The notes under the pieces: generated by a model | The model's database searches: none | What the model saw: only the letters and a program-made list of their open reading frames with translations | Told to the model about the DNA's origin: nothing | Shown: positions 1 through 7,942 of the stretch, piece after piece | How the letters are laid out: each line of letters opens with the position of its first letter | How positions within the stretch are numbered: the stretch's first letter is position 1 | Assembly: GCA_964510065.1 (NCBI GenBank) | Contig: CAZEAC010000004.1 | Coordinates: 26,844 to 90,843, forward strand | Direction: 5' to 3' | DNA: 64,000 bases | From: CAZEAC01 sp964510065 | Lineage (GTDB): Bacteria; Bdellovibrionota_C; UBA2361; CAIXSY01 | Position numbers and translations under genes: made by a program

Positions 1-297
1 CTCGAGCGCCGCGTGAATTTTCGTCGCGCGATGAAAGAAGGTGCTTCTCGTGCGCTTCGTGTAGGGGCCGAAGGCGTAAAAGTCGTGGTCGCCGGGCGCT
101 TAAATGGAGCCGAAATCGCCCGAACTGAGAAGTTTCGCGAAGGTCGCGTGCCGTTGCATACGCTTCGCGCCGATATCGATTATGCGACTGCTGAGGCACA
201 CACGAATTACGGCAAGATTGGAATTAAGGTTTGGGTATTTAAGGGCGAGAAGTTCTCGCCGGGTGAAGCTGAAGTCGCCGAGGCGCTTCAGATTTGA
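1..297 (+). CDS. rpsC: 30S ribosomal protein S3, C-terminal part
   Basis: This is the end of ribosomal protein S3, which sits at the mRNA entry channel of the small subunit. The reading frame is open from base 1, so the gene begins outside the window. The visible 98 codons cover the S3 C-terminal domain: FRRAMK, then the VVVAGRLNGAEIART block and the G.IGIKVWVFKG block typical of the family. It ends at TGA 34 bases before rplP, in the usual S10-operon order. Identification is secure; only the N-terminal KH domain is missing, because of the window edge. Confidence 0.97.
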   Translation, partial: LERRVNFRRAMKEGASRALRVGAEGVKVVVAGRLNGAEIARTEKFREGRVPLHTLRADIDYATAEAHTNYGKIGIKVWVFKGEKFSPGEAEVAEALQI

Positions 298-330
298 TAG
301 TAAGTTTTCTGGGGCAAGTGAGGAAAGGAT

Positions 331-762
331 ATGTTAGGTCCAAAGAAACCAAAATATCGTAAGCAGCAAAAAATGGCGCGGCATCTGCGCGGCCATGAAA
401 CACGTGGATGTGAGCTTGAGTTCGGTGATTACGGACTCACCGCGACCGAATCGGGCTGGATTACTGATCGGCAAATTGAAGCTGCGCGCCGAGCTATTAC
501 TCGTCACGTAAAGCGTGGCGGCAAAGTTTGGATAAGAATTTTTCCGTCAAAACCAATTTCCAAAAAGCCTGCCGAGACTCGAATGGGTTCGGGAAAAGGC
601 TCGCCGGAATATTGGGTTGCAGAAGTTCGAAAGGGGAGAATTCTGTTCGAGATGTCGGGAACCGGCGTTGACTCGAAGTTGGCTGCTGAGGCGATGCACC
701 TCGCGGCAGCAAAGCTTCCGCTTAGCGTAAAGTTCATTCGACGAAGTGCGAATATTTTATAG
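331..762 (+). CDS. rplP: 50S ribosomal protein L16
   Basis: L16 binds 23S rRNA near the A-site tRNA and is needed for late 50S assembly. The 143-residue product has the usual length and the MLGPKKPKYRKQQK start, the GKVWIRIFPSKPISKKP loop, which carries the conserved arginine and lysine residues, and the MGSGKG segment. The start follows a good ribosome-binding site (AGGAAAGG) at close spacing. It lies between rpsC and rpmC as in most bacteria. No oddities are visible. Confidence 0.98.
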   Translation: MLGPKKPKYRKQQKMARHLRGHETRGCELEFGDYGLTATESGWITDRQIEAARRAITRHVKRGGKVWIRIFPSKPISKKPAETRMGSGKGSPEYWVAEVRKGRILFEMSGTGVDSKLAAEAMHLAAAKLPLSVKFIRRSANIL

Positions 763-792
763 AGCTGACTAGCGATTTGTAAGAGTGGCGTT

Positions 793-1020
793 ATGAAACG
801 AAAAGAATTTGTCGCGGATATAAAAAAGCTTGAGCCAGCTGAGCTTAAAGAAAGGGCGCGTGCGATCGCCGAGGAGCTTATGAAGCTTCGTTTCCGAAAT
901 GCGTCGGGCCAGTTTGAAAATGGCCATCGCTTTCATGAGCTTAAAAAGAACTTAGCGCGCATTAAGAGTTTGCTGCCTCGCGGGAAAGCGGTAGGCGCAG
1001 GCGCGGTAAAAGGGGCGTAA
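793..1020 (+). CDS. rpmC: 50S ribosomal protein L29
   Basis: L29 is a small helical protein beside the peptide exit tunnel. The 75-residue product has the family signature of two helices, with ELMKLRFRNASGQ followed by the basic segment ending RIKSLL. It is slightly longer than usual at the C-terminus because of an Ala/Gly/Lys tail. It lies 30 bases after rplP and 18 bases before rpsQ, in canonical order. Confidence 0.95.
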   Translation: MKRKEFVADIKKLEPAELKERARAIAEELMKLRFRNASGQFENGHRFHELKKNLARIKSLLPRGKAVGAGAVKGA

Positions 1021-1038
1021 AGTTTAAGGACAATTTGT

Positions 1039-1341
1039 ATGGTTGCAAAGAAAAAAGAGAGCAAAAAAGAGGGCAAGGCTTCTCATCGTGGTTTGGAGCG
1101 GAGCAACGACGGTCTTGTCGTGAGCGCCAAGATGGCCACGACAGTCATTGTTGCGGTCACTCGCCAGGTTCGTCATGCAAAGTATGGGAAGTATATTCGC
1201 CGAACCAAGAGATATTTCGCGGCGCGAGGAAAGCATGAGTGTGCTGTTGGCGATCAGGTGCGCATTGTTGAATGCCGTCCTTTGAGCCGCCACACGCATT
1301 GGAGAGTAGAGAAGATTCTGACTAAGGCAACGGTGGTTTAG
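1039..1341 (+). CDS. rpsQ: 30S ribosomal protein S17
   Basis: S17 binds 16S rRNA early in small-subunit assembly. The product has 100 residues, longer than the common 80-90, because of a lysine-rich N-terminal extension (KKKESKKEGK). The core is typical: an OB-fold with VVSAKMATTVIVAV, the KYIRRTKRYFAAR loop and the final GDQVRIVECRPLS strand. A TTG-started shadow frame overlaps it, but this frame has the conserved protein. An 80-base spacer separates it from rplN, larger than the other spacers here. Confidence 0.96.
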   Translation: MVAKKKESKKEGKASHRGLERSNDGLVVSAKMATTVIVAVTRQVRHAKYGKYIRRTKRYFAARGKHECAVGDQVRIVECRPLSRHTHWRVEKILTKATVV

Positions 1342-1421
1342 TCGTCGAGAGAAGACGCTAGTATAAGTGGCATTGGTATAGGTTTGAGAAACGCAGTCGA
1401 GCAGGATACGGGAGACGAAAG

Positions 1422-1790
1422 ATGATTCAGTTGATGGGAATGCTGGATTCAGCAGATAATTCAGGAGCAAAGAAGCTTCGCTGTATTAAAGTACTGGGCG
1501 GATCGCGACGTCGCTATGCAACAGTAGGTGATGTAATTGTCGTGGCGGTGAAAGAAGCGCTCCCCGAGTCAAAAATTGCAAAGGGCTCGCGTCATCGCGC
1601 GGTAATTGTGCGCACGAAGCGCCGAGTTGCACGCGAGGACGGATCGTATATCCGTTTTGATGACAACAGCGCAGTGCTGATTGACCAGCAGCTCGAGCCG
1701 ATTGGCACTCGTATTTTTGGACCGGTAGCAAGAGAACTTCGCGCGAAGAAGTTTTTAAAGATCATTTCGTTGGCACCCGAGGTGCTCTAA
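1422..1790 (+). CDS. rplN: 50S ribosomal protein L14
   Basis: L14 forms part of an inter-subunit bridge and binds 23S rRNA. The 122-residue product has the full family length and the clear signature MLDSADNSGAKKLRCIKVLGG, seen in two blocks, plus the C-terminal FGPVARELR. The start has a purine-rich site (GGGAGACGAAAG) just before ATG. It is 10 bases upstream of rplX, so the two are surely co-transcribed. Confidence 0.98.
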   Translation: MIQLMGMLDSADNSGAKKLRCIKVLGGSRRRYATVGDVIVVAVKEALPESKIAKGSRHRAVIVRTKRRVAREDGSYIRFDDNSAVLIDQQLEPIGTRIFGPVARELRAKKFLKIISLAPEVL

Positions 1791-1800
1791 GGACGGATGT

Positions 1801-2160
1801 ATGGCAGAGAAAGGGAAAGTATCATTAAGGAAAGGCGACACTGTGATGGTGATCGCTGGCGGCAATAAGAAGAAGCGTCCAATAAAAGGCAAGGTCGGCA
1901 AGATCGTGCGCTTTGTTGGCGAGGACCGAGTAATTGTGGAAGGGGTTAATATTATTACTGTCCATGAAAAATCGAAGGGACCGAATCGCCCGGCCGGGAA
2001 AGTACAACGCGAGGGCAGCATCCATGTGTCCAATGTCATGTACTACGTAGAAAAACTGAAGAAGGCGGTGCGAATTAAACACACGCTTCTTGCCGATGGT
2101 AAGAAGGCGCGTGGCTATCTCGATCCAAAGTCGAAGAAATTTGTCCAAATTGAGGCGTAA
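1801..2160 (+). CDS. rplX: 50S ribosomal protein L24
   Basis: L24 is an early assembly protein of the large subunit located near the tunnel exit. The 119-residue product carries the KOW-type start (LRKGDTVMVIAGGNKKK, then GKVGKIVRF) and the conserved GPNRPAGK segment. Length is near the upper end of the family range. It follows rplN by 10 bases. Confidence 0.96.
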   Translation: MAEKGKVSLRKGDTVMVIAGGNKKKRPIKGKVGKIVRFVGEDRVIVEGVNIITVHEKSKGPNRPAGKVQREGSIHVSNVMYYVEKLKKAVRIKHTLLADGKKARGYLDPKSKKFVQIEA

Positions 2161-2204
2161 GAATTCTGAGCAACTAGTTTCAGTTGTATTTTTCCGGTGA
2201 TGGT

Positions 2205-2762
2205 ATGAGCAGGGTATACGAAAATTATAAAGCAAAAGTCGTCGCTGAGTTGATGAAGCGATTTAAGTACACCTCGCCGATGCAGGTGCCCAAGCTTTTG
2301 AAGATTGTGGTCAATGCCGGTGTTGGTGAGATGGTCACGAACAGCAAAGCTATGGAGTATGTGGTTTACGCGATGACCCAAGTGAGCGGCCAAAAGCCGA
2401 AAGTCACCCGGTCAAAAAAGTCGATCGCGACCTTCAAGCTCCGTGCAAATTTGCCGATTGGCTGCACTGTAACGCTTCGAAGGGGTCGTATGTATGATTT
2501 CTTTGATCGTTTGGTGGCCGTAGCGCTTCCCCGCGTGCGAGACTTCCGAGGGACTTCGACCAAGGGGTTCGATGGACGTGGCAACTACACGATTGGTTTG
2601 AAAGAGCAGATTGTGTTTCCGGAAAGTAACATGGATAAGCTCGATAAAGTTCGTGGCTTCGATATCACGTTTGTGACGTCGGCAAAAACCGATGAAGAGG
2701 GCAGGGCGTTACTCGAGTTGATGGGCATGCCGTTTAGGAAAGCAGTCGCGGCGGCAGCGTAG
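2205..2762 (+). CDS. rplE: 50S ribosomal protein L5
   Basis: L5 binds 5S rRNA and contacts tRNA in the P site. I place the start at the ATG of MSRVYENYK because this matches the known L5 N-terminus and gives 185 residues, the normal length; an in-frame TTG 21 bases earlier would add an unusual MYFSGDG. Seen motifs are the KIVVNAGVGE block, the GQKPKVTRSKKSIATFKLR region and RDFRGTSTKGFDGRGNY. No strong Shine-Dalgarno sequence precedes either start. Confidence 0.96.
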   Translation: MSRVYENYKAKVVAELMKRFKYTSPMQVPKLLKIVVNAGVGEMVTNSKAMEYVVYAMTQVSGQKPKVTRSKKSIATFKLRANLPIGCTVTLRRGRMYDFFDRLVAVALPRVRDFRGTSTKGFDGRGNYTIGLKEQIVFPESNMDKLDKVRGFDITFVTSAKTDEEGRALLELMGMPFRKAVAAAA

Positions 2763-2789
2763 AGTTTCAATAGTTAAGGAGAAAAGCTC

Positions 2790-2975
2790 GTGGCAAAGAA
2801 GTGTTTAGTTCTTAAAAATTTGAAGAAGCCGAAGTTCAAAGTTCGTGCCTACACCCGTTGCCAGGCCTGCGGCCGGCCGCGTGGTGTGTACCGAAAGTTC
2901 AAACTTTGCCGAATCTGCTTCCGTGATTTCGCGCACAAGGGATTGATCCCTGGCGTGGTAAAGGCGAGTTGGTAG
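2790..2975 (+). CDS. rpsN: 30S ribosomal protein S14, zinc-binding type
   Basis: S14 is a late-assembling protein of the small-subunit head. This is the short 61-residue form with two CxxC pairs (CQAC and CRIC) that bind one zinc ion, as opposed to the longer zinc-free form of Escherichia coli. The start is GTG, chosen because it directly follows an AAGGAG site and gives the typical MAKKCLVLK N-terminus. It sits between rplE and rpsH as expected. Confidence 0.97.
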   Translation: MAKKCLVLKNLKKPKFKVRAYTRCQACGRPRGVYRKFKLCRICFRDFAHKGLIPGVVKASW

Positions 2976-2988
2976 AAGGATAAATTTT

Positions 2989-3387
2989 ATGATGACAGAT
3001 AGAATAGCAGAGCTTCTTACCCGTATCCGTAACGCGCAGATGGCGCGACATCGCTCGGTGCGCGTGGTCGCGACAACACGCACTAAGGCAGTTTTGGAAG
3101 TGCTTAAGAAAGATGGCTTTATTGAGAGTTTTAGCGCGGCAAAGAGCGAGGGGCTCAAAAAGGAATTCGATGTCGTGCTACGGTACTACGAGTCTGGTGA
3201 GCCGCTTATTTCACGAATTGAGAGGGTGAGCAGGCCGGGACGTCGAGTGTATCAGCAGGTAACCAAGCTTCCGAAGATATCTTCGGGACTGGGAATTTCT
3301 ATTGTTTCGACTTCGCAGGGCGTGATGTCGGATAGAGATGCGCGTAAGAAAGGTATTGGCGGCGAGTTGATCGCGGTAGTGGGATAG
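2989..3387 (+). CDS. rpsH: 30S ribosomal protein S8
   Basis: S8 is a primary 16S rRNA-binding protein; in E. coli it also represses the spc operon. The 132-residue product has the family features MTDRIAELLTRIRNAQMARH at the start and the C-terminal SRPGRRVY and the GISIVSTSQGVMSDRDARK loop. Two adjacent ATG codons make the exact first residue uncertain by one. After it comes an 82-base spacer with a tandem repeat. Confidence 0.97.
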   Translation: MMTDRIAELLTRIRNAQMARHRSVRVVATTRTKAVLEVLKKDGFIESFSAAKSEGLKKEFDVVLRYYESGEPLISRIERVSRPGRRVYQQVTKLPKISSGLGISIVSTSQGVMSDRDARKKGIGGELIAVVG

Positions 3388-3390
3388 ACT

Positions 3391-3465
3391 TTTGGGACTG
3401 TGCTTTTAAGGACTTTGCTTTGTAGGTCTGTGCTTTGTAGGTCTGTGCTTTTGGGTCTGAGGTAA
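3391..3465 (+). repeat. 15-bp tandem repeat in the rpsH-rplF spacer
   Basis: The spacer is built from about five 15-base units: 3391-3405, 3406-3420, 3421-3435, 3436-3450 and the partly decayed 3451-3465. Units three and four are identical (TGTAGGTCTGTGCTT); units one and two differ at a few positions. The array fills nearly all of the DNA between the rpsH stop and the rplF start, so it lies inside the operon transcript. Its function is unknown. Confidence 0.85.
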
Positions 3466-3469
3466 TTTT

Positions 3470-4009
3470 ATGTCAAGGATAGGCAAACTGCCGGTGGCGA
3501 TTCCTTCGGGGGTTAAGGCGGCGGTTCAAAATGGAGTAGTTGAAGTCGAAGGTCCCAAGGGGAAGCTTGCGTTTCGTGCTTCAAAGAGAGTGAAGGTCGC
3601 GGTTGATTCCGGAAAAATCGTTGTAACACCGATTGTTACTGACGATGCGCAATCCAAGGCCGATTGGGGTACTGCGCGCGCGCGAATCCTCAATATGGTT
3701 GAGGGCGTTACTAAAGGGTTCAAAAAGTCGTTGGAGATGAACGGCGTCGGATTTGGCGCAAAGGTGCAGGGGCAGAAGCTCGTTTTGAGCTGTGGCTTCT
3801 CGCATGACGTTGAAATTGACATGCCGCCCTCGGTAAAATGCGCGGTGGTTAAGAACGTGATTGATATTGAAAGCCCTGACCTTGAGCTTTTGGGAACGTT
3901 CTCTGCGGTGGTACGTAGAACACAACCGCCAGAGCCGTATCTCGGAAAGGGCATCAAGTACGTGGGCGAAACGATTAGGCGTAAAGCTGGTAAGGCAGGT
4001 AAGAAATAG
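3470..4009 (+). CDS. rplF: 50S ribosomal protein L6
   Basis: L6 lies near the sarcin-ricin loop and helps late 50S assembly. The 179-residue product has the standard start MSRIGKLPVAIPSGV, the VEVEGPKGKL strand, the GVTKGFKKSLEMNGVGF helix-loop and the PEPYLGKGIKYVGE C-terminal motif. The upstream context GAGGTAATTTT is a modest ribosome-binding site that lies at the end of the tandem repeat. Confidence 0.97.
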   Translation: MSRIGKLPVAIPSGVKAAVQNGVVEVEGPKGKLAFRASKRVKVAVDSGKIVVTPIVTDDAQSKADWGTARARILNMVEGVTKGFKKSLEMNGVGFGAKVQGQKLVLSCGFSHDVEIDMPPSVKCAVVKNVIDIESPDLELLGTFSAVVRRTQPPEPYLGKGIKYVGETIRRKAGKAGKK

Positions 4010-4020
4010 TCTGAGTTTTA

Positions 4021-4091
4021 TCTCTGTGTCCTCTGTGACTCTGTGGTTTACTTTTTCAATATTAACCACAGAGACACAGAGAACACAGAGG
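4021..4091. repeat. Foldback repeat of the CTCTGTG family, copy 1
   Basis: Two arms of about 29 bases (4022-4050 and 4063-4091) are inverted and imperfect copies of each other, separated by a 12-base AT-rich loop. The arms consist of repeated CTCTGTG/CACAGAG words and end in a TGGTT/AACCA core. The element fills the rplF-rplR spacer and would form a long hairpin in the operon mRNA. A second copy lies at 5824-5906. Such CACAGAG-rich foldback repeats recur in many environmental bacterial genomes. Confidence 0.9.
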
Positions 4092-4109
4092 TAGGAAAGA
4101 GGTAGAGTT

Positions 4110-4547
4110 ATGGCGATTAAATCGAAGAAAGTAAAACTCTCGGCACGAGAGAAAAGCAAGATTCGAATCCGTAAGACGGTTTCTGGCGAGCAGGAGAAGC
4201 CGAGACTGAGCGTGTTTCGAAGCTCGAAGCATACCTACGCGCAGCTGATTGTTGATATCGGAGAAACGCGAGGAAAGACCCTGGTCAGTGCCTCAACGCT
4301 TGATGAAGACGTGAAGAAGGAAATTCAGACGCTGAAGCAAGCACAGGGGAAATCGGAAAAGGAGGCCTCTCCGCGCTCCGCGAGCACCAAGAGTGTTATC
4401 GCGGCGAAAGCTGTAGGCGTGGTGATTGGGCGGCGTGCGCAGGCACAAAAAGTTGAAAAGGTCGTATTCGATCGCAATGGTTTCTTGTATGCGGGTCGTG
4501 TGCAGGCAGTTGCCGATGGGGCGCGCGAGGCCGGGCTTAAGTTTTAG
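4110..4547 (+). CDS. rplR: 50S ribosomal protein L18, extended
   Basis: L18 helps bring 5S rRNA into the large subunit. The core motifs are present: RKTVSGEQEKPRLSVFRSSKH.YAQ near the N-terminus, and GRRAQAQKVEKVVFDRNGFLY with GRVQAVADGAREAGLKF at the end. The protein has 145 residues against about 117-122 usually. The excess is an inserted Lys/Glu/Ser-rich stretch at roughly residues 67-92, between the conserved SASTLD and AAKAVG segments. The frame is uninterrupted, so the insert is probably translated. Confidence 0.95.
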   Translation: MAIKSKKVKLSAREKSKIRIRKTVSGEQEKPRLSVFRSSKHTYAQLIVDIGETRGKTLVSASTLDEDVKKEIQTLKQAQGKSEKEASPRSASTKSVIAAKAVGVVIGRRAQAQKVEKVVFDRNGFLYAGRVQAVADGAREAGLKF

Positions 4548-4563
4548 TAGAGAGGAATAATCC

Positions 4564-5100
4564 ATGGGATTAAAGAAGAAGTTATCTGATAGACGCGTAA
4601 GTCCGGATCAGGCTGGCGAGCTCAAGGACAAGAGTGTGCAGATCAATCGTGTTGCCAAGGTGGTAAAGGGCGGACGACGATTCGGCTTTAGTGCTCTTGT
4701 TGTCGTTGGCGATGGTCGCGGCAATGTCGGTTTTGGACTCGGTAAAGCTGGCGAAGTGCCAGACGCTCTTCGCAAGGCGTCAGAAGGCGCAAAAAAGAGC
4801 CTTATTCGTTTGCCGATCAAGGGCACCACGGTGCCTCATGACATTATTGGTAAGTACGGGCCGACTCAGGTAATTATCCGTTCGGCAGCTCCTGGAACGG
4901 GCGTTATTGCCGGCGCCGGAGTGCGCGCCGTGGTTGAAGCAGCGGGTATCAAGGATATTCGAACCAAGGTCTTGGGTTCCACGAACGGCTATAATGTGGT
5001 TCGCGCGACGATGAATGGCCTTTTGGGGCTTCGTGATCCGGAGCGAGTCGCTACGGTACGTGGTATTCCTTTTGACGAGATTGGATATCATCCTTTTTAA
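4564..5100 (+). CDS. rpsE: 30S ribosomal protein S5
   Basis: S5 lies at the mRNA entry site and affects decoding accuracy. The 178-residue product shows the RNA-binding S5 domain (INRVAKVVKGGRRFGFSALVVVGDG, then VGFGLGKAGEVPDALRKA) and the C-terminal segment GVIAGAGVRAVVEAAGI with KVLGSTN. The start follows an AGAGGAA site. It overlaps nothing and continues the canonical spc order. Confidence 0.98.
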   Translation: MGLKKKLSDRRVSPDQAGELKDKSVQINRVAKVVKGGRRFGFSALVVVGDGRGNVGFGLGKAGEVPDALRKASEGAKKSLIRLPIKGTTVPHDIIGKYGPTQVIIRSAAPGTGVIAGAGVRAVVEAAGIKDIRTKVLGSTNGYNVVRATMNGLLGLRDPERVATVRGIPFDEIGYHPF

Positions 5101-5126
5101 GAAATTGATTCAACGAGGAGCGGTGT

Positions 5127-5309
5127 ATGAAAAAGATTTTAGTGACACAGATTCGAAGTGGAGCCGGACGCGCTGAGCGTTTTGTTTTGACCCTTCGTGC
5201 GCTTGGTCTTGGACGTATTGGAAAGTCAAAGCAGTTTGTTGCCTCGGCAGCCCTTTTGGGGATGCTTGAGAAGGTGGCCTGCGTTATCCGCGTGAGCGAG
5301 GTGAAATAG
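5127..5309 (+). CDS. rpmD: 50S ribosomal protein L30
   Basis: L30 is a small 5S/23S rRNA-binding protein, absent from some bacterial groups. The 60-residue product matches the family: an initial beta strand KKILVTQIRSGAG, then TLRALGLGRIGKS and a final strand ending RVSEVK. A strong AACGAGGAG site precedes the ATG. It lies between rpsE and rplO with short spacers. Confidence 0.95.
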   Translation: MKKILVTQIRSGAGRAERFVLTLRALGLGRIGKSKQFVASAALLGMLEKVACVIRVSEVK

Positions 5310-5314
5310 GGATA

Positions 5315-5806
5315 ATGGAAAATAACGGAATAGAACTTTCAAAGCTTTCGCCGCCGAAAGGTTCGCGTAAACGCAAAATTCGCTTGGGCCGTGGTGAATC
5401 TTCGGGTCACGGTAAGACCTGTGGTCGCGGTGGTAAGGGCCAGAAGGGAAGAAAAGGAGCAACTATTCGGCCGGGTTTTGAAGGCGGACAGATGCCTCTT
5501 TACCGACGCACGCCGAAATTAGGTTTCTTCTCGCATGATAAAGTGCGTGGCTTTAACCAATTTGATGTGATTAATCTCTCGCAGCTTAACAGCTTTGATG
5601 AAGGAGCGGCGCTCGATCTCGAGGCTTTCAAGAAGCGTGGTCTTGCGAAGCGTTACGGCCAGGTGAAGATCCTAGGAACGGGCGAACTGCAGAAGAAAAT
5701 CTCAGTGAAAGTGCATGCGATTTCCGCTTCGGCAAAAGCTAAGATTGAAGCCAAAGGCGGCAAGGTCGAGCTTGTGACCTGCGAGTCGTGCGCGGTTGCA
5801 AAATAG
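5315..5806 (+). CDS. rplO: 50S ribosomal protein L15
   Basis: L15 is an assembly protein of the large subunit. The 163-residue product has the glycine- and basic-rich N-terminal extension with RKRKIRLGRGESSGHGKTCGRG type features, the GFEGGQMPLYRR motif and the family C-terminal domain (SAKAKIEAKGGKVE). The start is only five bases after the rpmD stop, implying translational coupling. Confidence 0.97.
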   Translation: MENNGIELSKLSPPKGSRKRKIRLGRGESSGHGKTCGRGGKGQKGRKGATIRPGFEGGQMPLYRRTPKLGFFSHDKVRGFNQFDVINLSQLNSFDEGAALDLEAFKKRGLAKRYGQVKILGTGELQKKISVKVHAISASAKAKIEAKGGKVELVTCESCAVAK

Positions 5807-5823
5807 GCTATTTTAAATAGAAA

Positions 5824-5906
5824 TAAACCACAAAGGACACAGAGAACACAGAGTTAGGAAGAAGCAATATTTCCTCCCTCTGTGTTCTCTGTGTCCTCTG
5901 TGGTTA
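5824..5906. repeat. Foldback repeat of the CTCTGTG family, copy 2
   Basis: Arms 5824-5853 and 5878-5906 are almost perfect inverted copies (one substitution and one extra base over about 29 bases), enclosing a 24-base loop. The sequence is the same family as the element at 4021-4091, again made of CACAGAG words ending in AACCA. It sits in the rplO-secY spacer. The high identity of the two arms suggests recent origin or selection for pairing. Confidence 0.92.
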
Positions 5907-5972
5907 AAATTGTATGGTGTTTTCCTTCGCGGTATGGAAGGAATAAGGCATCCTTCTATCGCTTAAAGTCGC

Positions 5973-7313
5973 ATGGCAAACGGTCTCGGAAATATCGCTA
6001 AAATCCCCGAACTTTGGAAAAGAATCTGGTTTACGCTTGGACTGCTCGCAGTATATCGGCTCGGTGTATTCGTATCGACGCCTGGTATAAATGTCGAAAA
6101 GCTCCGCGACATGTTTGGCGCAGGCGGCGGCACTCTGTTTGACCTCGTCAACATGTTTTCCGGAGGAGCGCTTGAGCAATTTTCGATCTTTACGCTCGGT
6201 ATAACCCCTTACATCTCAGTTTCGATTATTGTTCAAATTCTGACGCCAACTATCCCGGCGCTTCAAGCTCTTAAGAAGGAGGGCGAATCAGGCCAACGCG
6301 TGCTCACCAGGTATACGCGCCAGGGTACAATCTTGCTTGCACTTGTTCAGGCGTTTCTGATTTCCCGCGGTTTGGAGAATCAGGGCCTCGTGATGAATCC
6401 CGGACTTCAGTTTGAAATCTGCACAATGATTACGCTTACCGCTGGTACTTCGTTCATAATGTGGCTTGGTGAGCAGATATCGGAGCGTGGAATTGGAAAC
6501 GGCATAAGTATGATTATCTTCGCCGGCATAGTAGCGCGAATGCCGTCAGTGTTCCTGTCGACGATTGAGTTGGCGAGGGAGCAGGTAATTAGCGGATTTA
6601 CCATTATTTTTGTTATAGCGTTCATGGTTGCGAGTGTCGCCGGAATCGTTTTTGTCGAACGTTCGCATCGCAAAATTCCGGTACAGTATCCGCGAAGAAT
6701 GGTAGGGCGCAACATGGCGCAGGCGCAGACGCAGCATATGCCATTAAAAGTAAATATGTCGGGAGTTATCCCGCCAATTTTTGCATCGGCGTTCCTTGTG
6801 CTTCCGGCGACTATCGCCTCGTTCTCGACGAACGAGGAGTTTCGGCGAATCATGAGCTATTTGCAGCCTGGCCATGTCATTCATGCATGCGTCTATGTGG
6901 CGCTTATTTTCCTGTTCAGCTTCTTCTATACGTCGCTTGTATTTAATCCCGAAGAAGTGGCTGAGAATTTGAAGAAAAATGGCGGCTTTATTCCGACAGT
7001 TCGCCCTGGGAAGCAGACTGCCGACTATTTTTATTCCGTGCTAAGTCGGCTTACGGTGTGGGGCGCAATTTATATTGCTATCGTCTGTATCTTGCCGCAA
7101 TGGTTGTACATGGAGTTAAATGTCGGATCGTTCGCTTCGGTGTTCGGCGGCACAGCGGTGCTCATCGCCGTTGGTGTGACTCTTGATACGGCTTCGCAGA
7201 TTGAGTCGTATGTCGTGGCCAAAAACTATGAGGCCTTTATGAGCCACTCCTCTAAATCAAGGGGCGGGCTTGGATCTATGGGGCAGATGCGATCTCGCAT
7301 ACTTCGAAGGTAA
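5973..7313 (+). CDS. secY: Preprotein translocase subunit SecY
   Basis: SecY forms the protein-conducting channel of the inner membrane with SecE and SecG. The 446-residue product has ten predicted hydrophobic segments and the family motifs GIGNGISMIIFAGI and GGTAVLIAVGVTLDT, with the basic cytoplasmic C-terminus. The long cytoplasmic loop before the MPLKVN segment is typical. The start chosen (MANGLGNIAKIPELWKR) gives the normal N-terminus but lacks a strong ribosome-binding site. adk follows after six bases. Confidence 0.98.
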   Translation: MANGLGNIAKIPELWKRIWFTLGLLAVYRLGVFVSTPGINVEKLRDMFGAGGGTLFDLVNMFSGGALEQFSIFTLGITPYISVSIIVQILTPTIPALQALKKEGESGQRVLTRYTRQGTILLALVQAFLISRGLENQGLVMNPGLQFEICTMITLTAGTSFIMWLGEQISERGIGNGISMIIFAGIVARMPSVFLSTIELAREQVISGFTIIFVIAFMVASVAGIVFVERSHRKIPVQYPRRMVGRNMAQAQTQHMPLKVNMSGVIPPIFASAFLVLPATIASFSTNEEFRRIMSYLQPGHVIHACVYVALIFLFSFFYTSLVFNPEEVAENLKKNGGFIPTVRPGKQTADYFYSVLSRLTVWGAIYIAIVCILPQWLYMELNVGSFASVFGGTAVLIAVGVTLDTASQIESYVVAKNYEAFMSHSSKSRGGLGSMGQMRSRILRR

Positions 7314-7319
7314 GGTATC

Positions 7320-7895
7320 GTGTCAGAGACATTGCGCATCGTGATGTTAGGCCCGCCTGGAGCGGGGAAGGGGACTCAGTCAGTACTTACAGCAAAGGCC
7401 CGAAAAATTCCGCATATATCTAGCGGTGATCTTTTTCGAGAAGCGGTGAAAAACGAGACCGCGCTTGGCAAGAGGGTGAAGGGCTACCTTGATAAGGGCG
7501 AGCTTGTTCCCGACTCATTGGTAATTGAGCTGATTCAAGAGCGGCTTTCAAAGCCAGACTGTAAGAGTGGCTTTTTGCTCGATGGATTTATTCGTACGGT
7601 GGCACAAGCTGAAGCGCTCGATGCGCTGCTTTTGAAGAGCGGCGTCGAGCTCACTCATGTCATAGATGTCAAAGTGGAAGACAGTGTGTTAATCGAACGT
7701 ATTCGGCTAAGAGGAGCGAGCGGTTCCGGACGAAGTGATGATAACGCCGAAGTTGCCGCGAAGAGATTGCAGGTCTACTGGACACAAACCGCGCCTGTTA
7801 CCGACTATTATAAGAAGAAGGGCAAAATCTTTGATGTCGATGGCCTTGGCAGTATCGATGAAGTGCAGGCGCGGATTGAAAGACTGCTCAGGTAG
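7320..7895 (+). CDS. adk: Adenylate kinase, short-lid form
   Basis: Adenylate kinase interconverts ATP + AMP and two ADP. The P-loop GPPGAGKGT is at residues 11-19, AMP-site residues follow in HISSGDLFREAV, and the RSDDNAEV segment is in its usual place. With 191 residues this is the short-lid form without a zinc lid. The normally near-invariant DGFPRT motif reads DGFIRT here, a Pro-to-Ile change that may be a lineage trait. The start is GTG, six bases after the secY stop and preceded by GGTAAGG. Confidence 0.95.
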   Translation: MSETLRIVMLGPPGAGKGTQSVLTAKARKIPHISSGDLFREAVKNETALGKRVKGYLDKGELVPDSLVIELIQERLSKPDCKSGFLLDGFIRTVAQAEALDALLLKSGVELTHVIDVKVEDSVLIERIRLRGASGSGRSDDNAEVAAKRLQVYWTQTAPVTDYYKKKGKIFDVDGLGSIDEVQARIERLLR

Positions 7896-7942
7896 TTTTT
7901 CTGTGCCGTTGCTTTACTTGGCTTCACGTTGCTGGTTCATCG

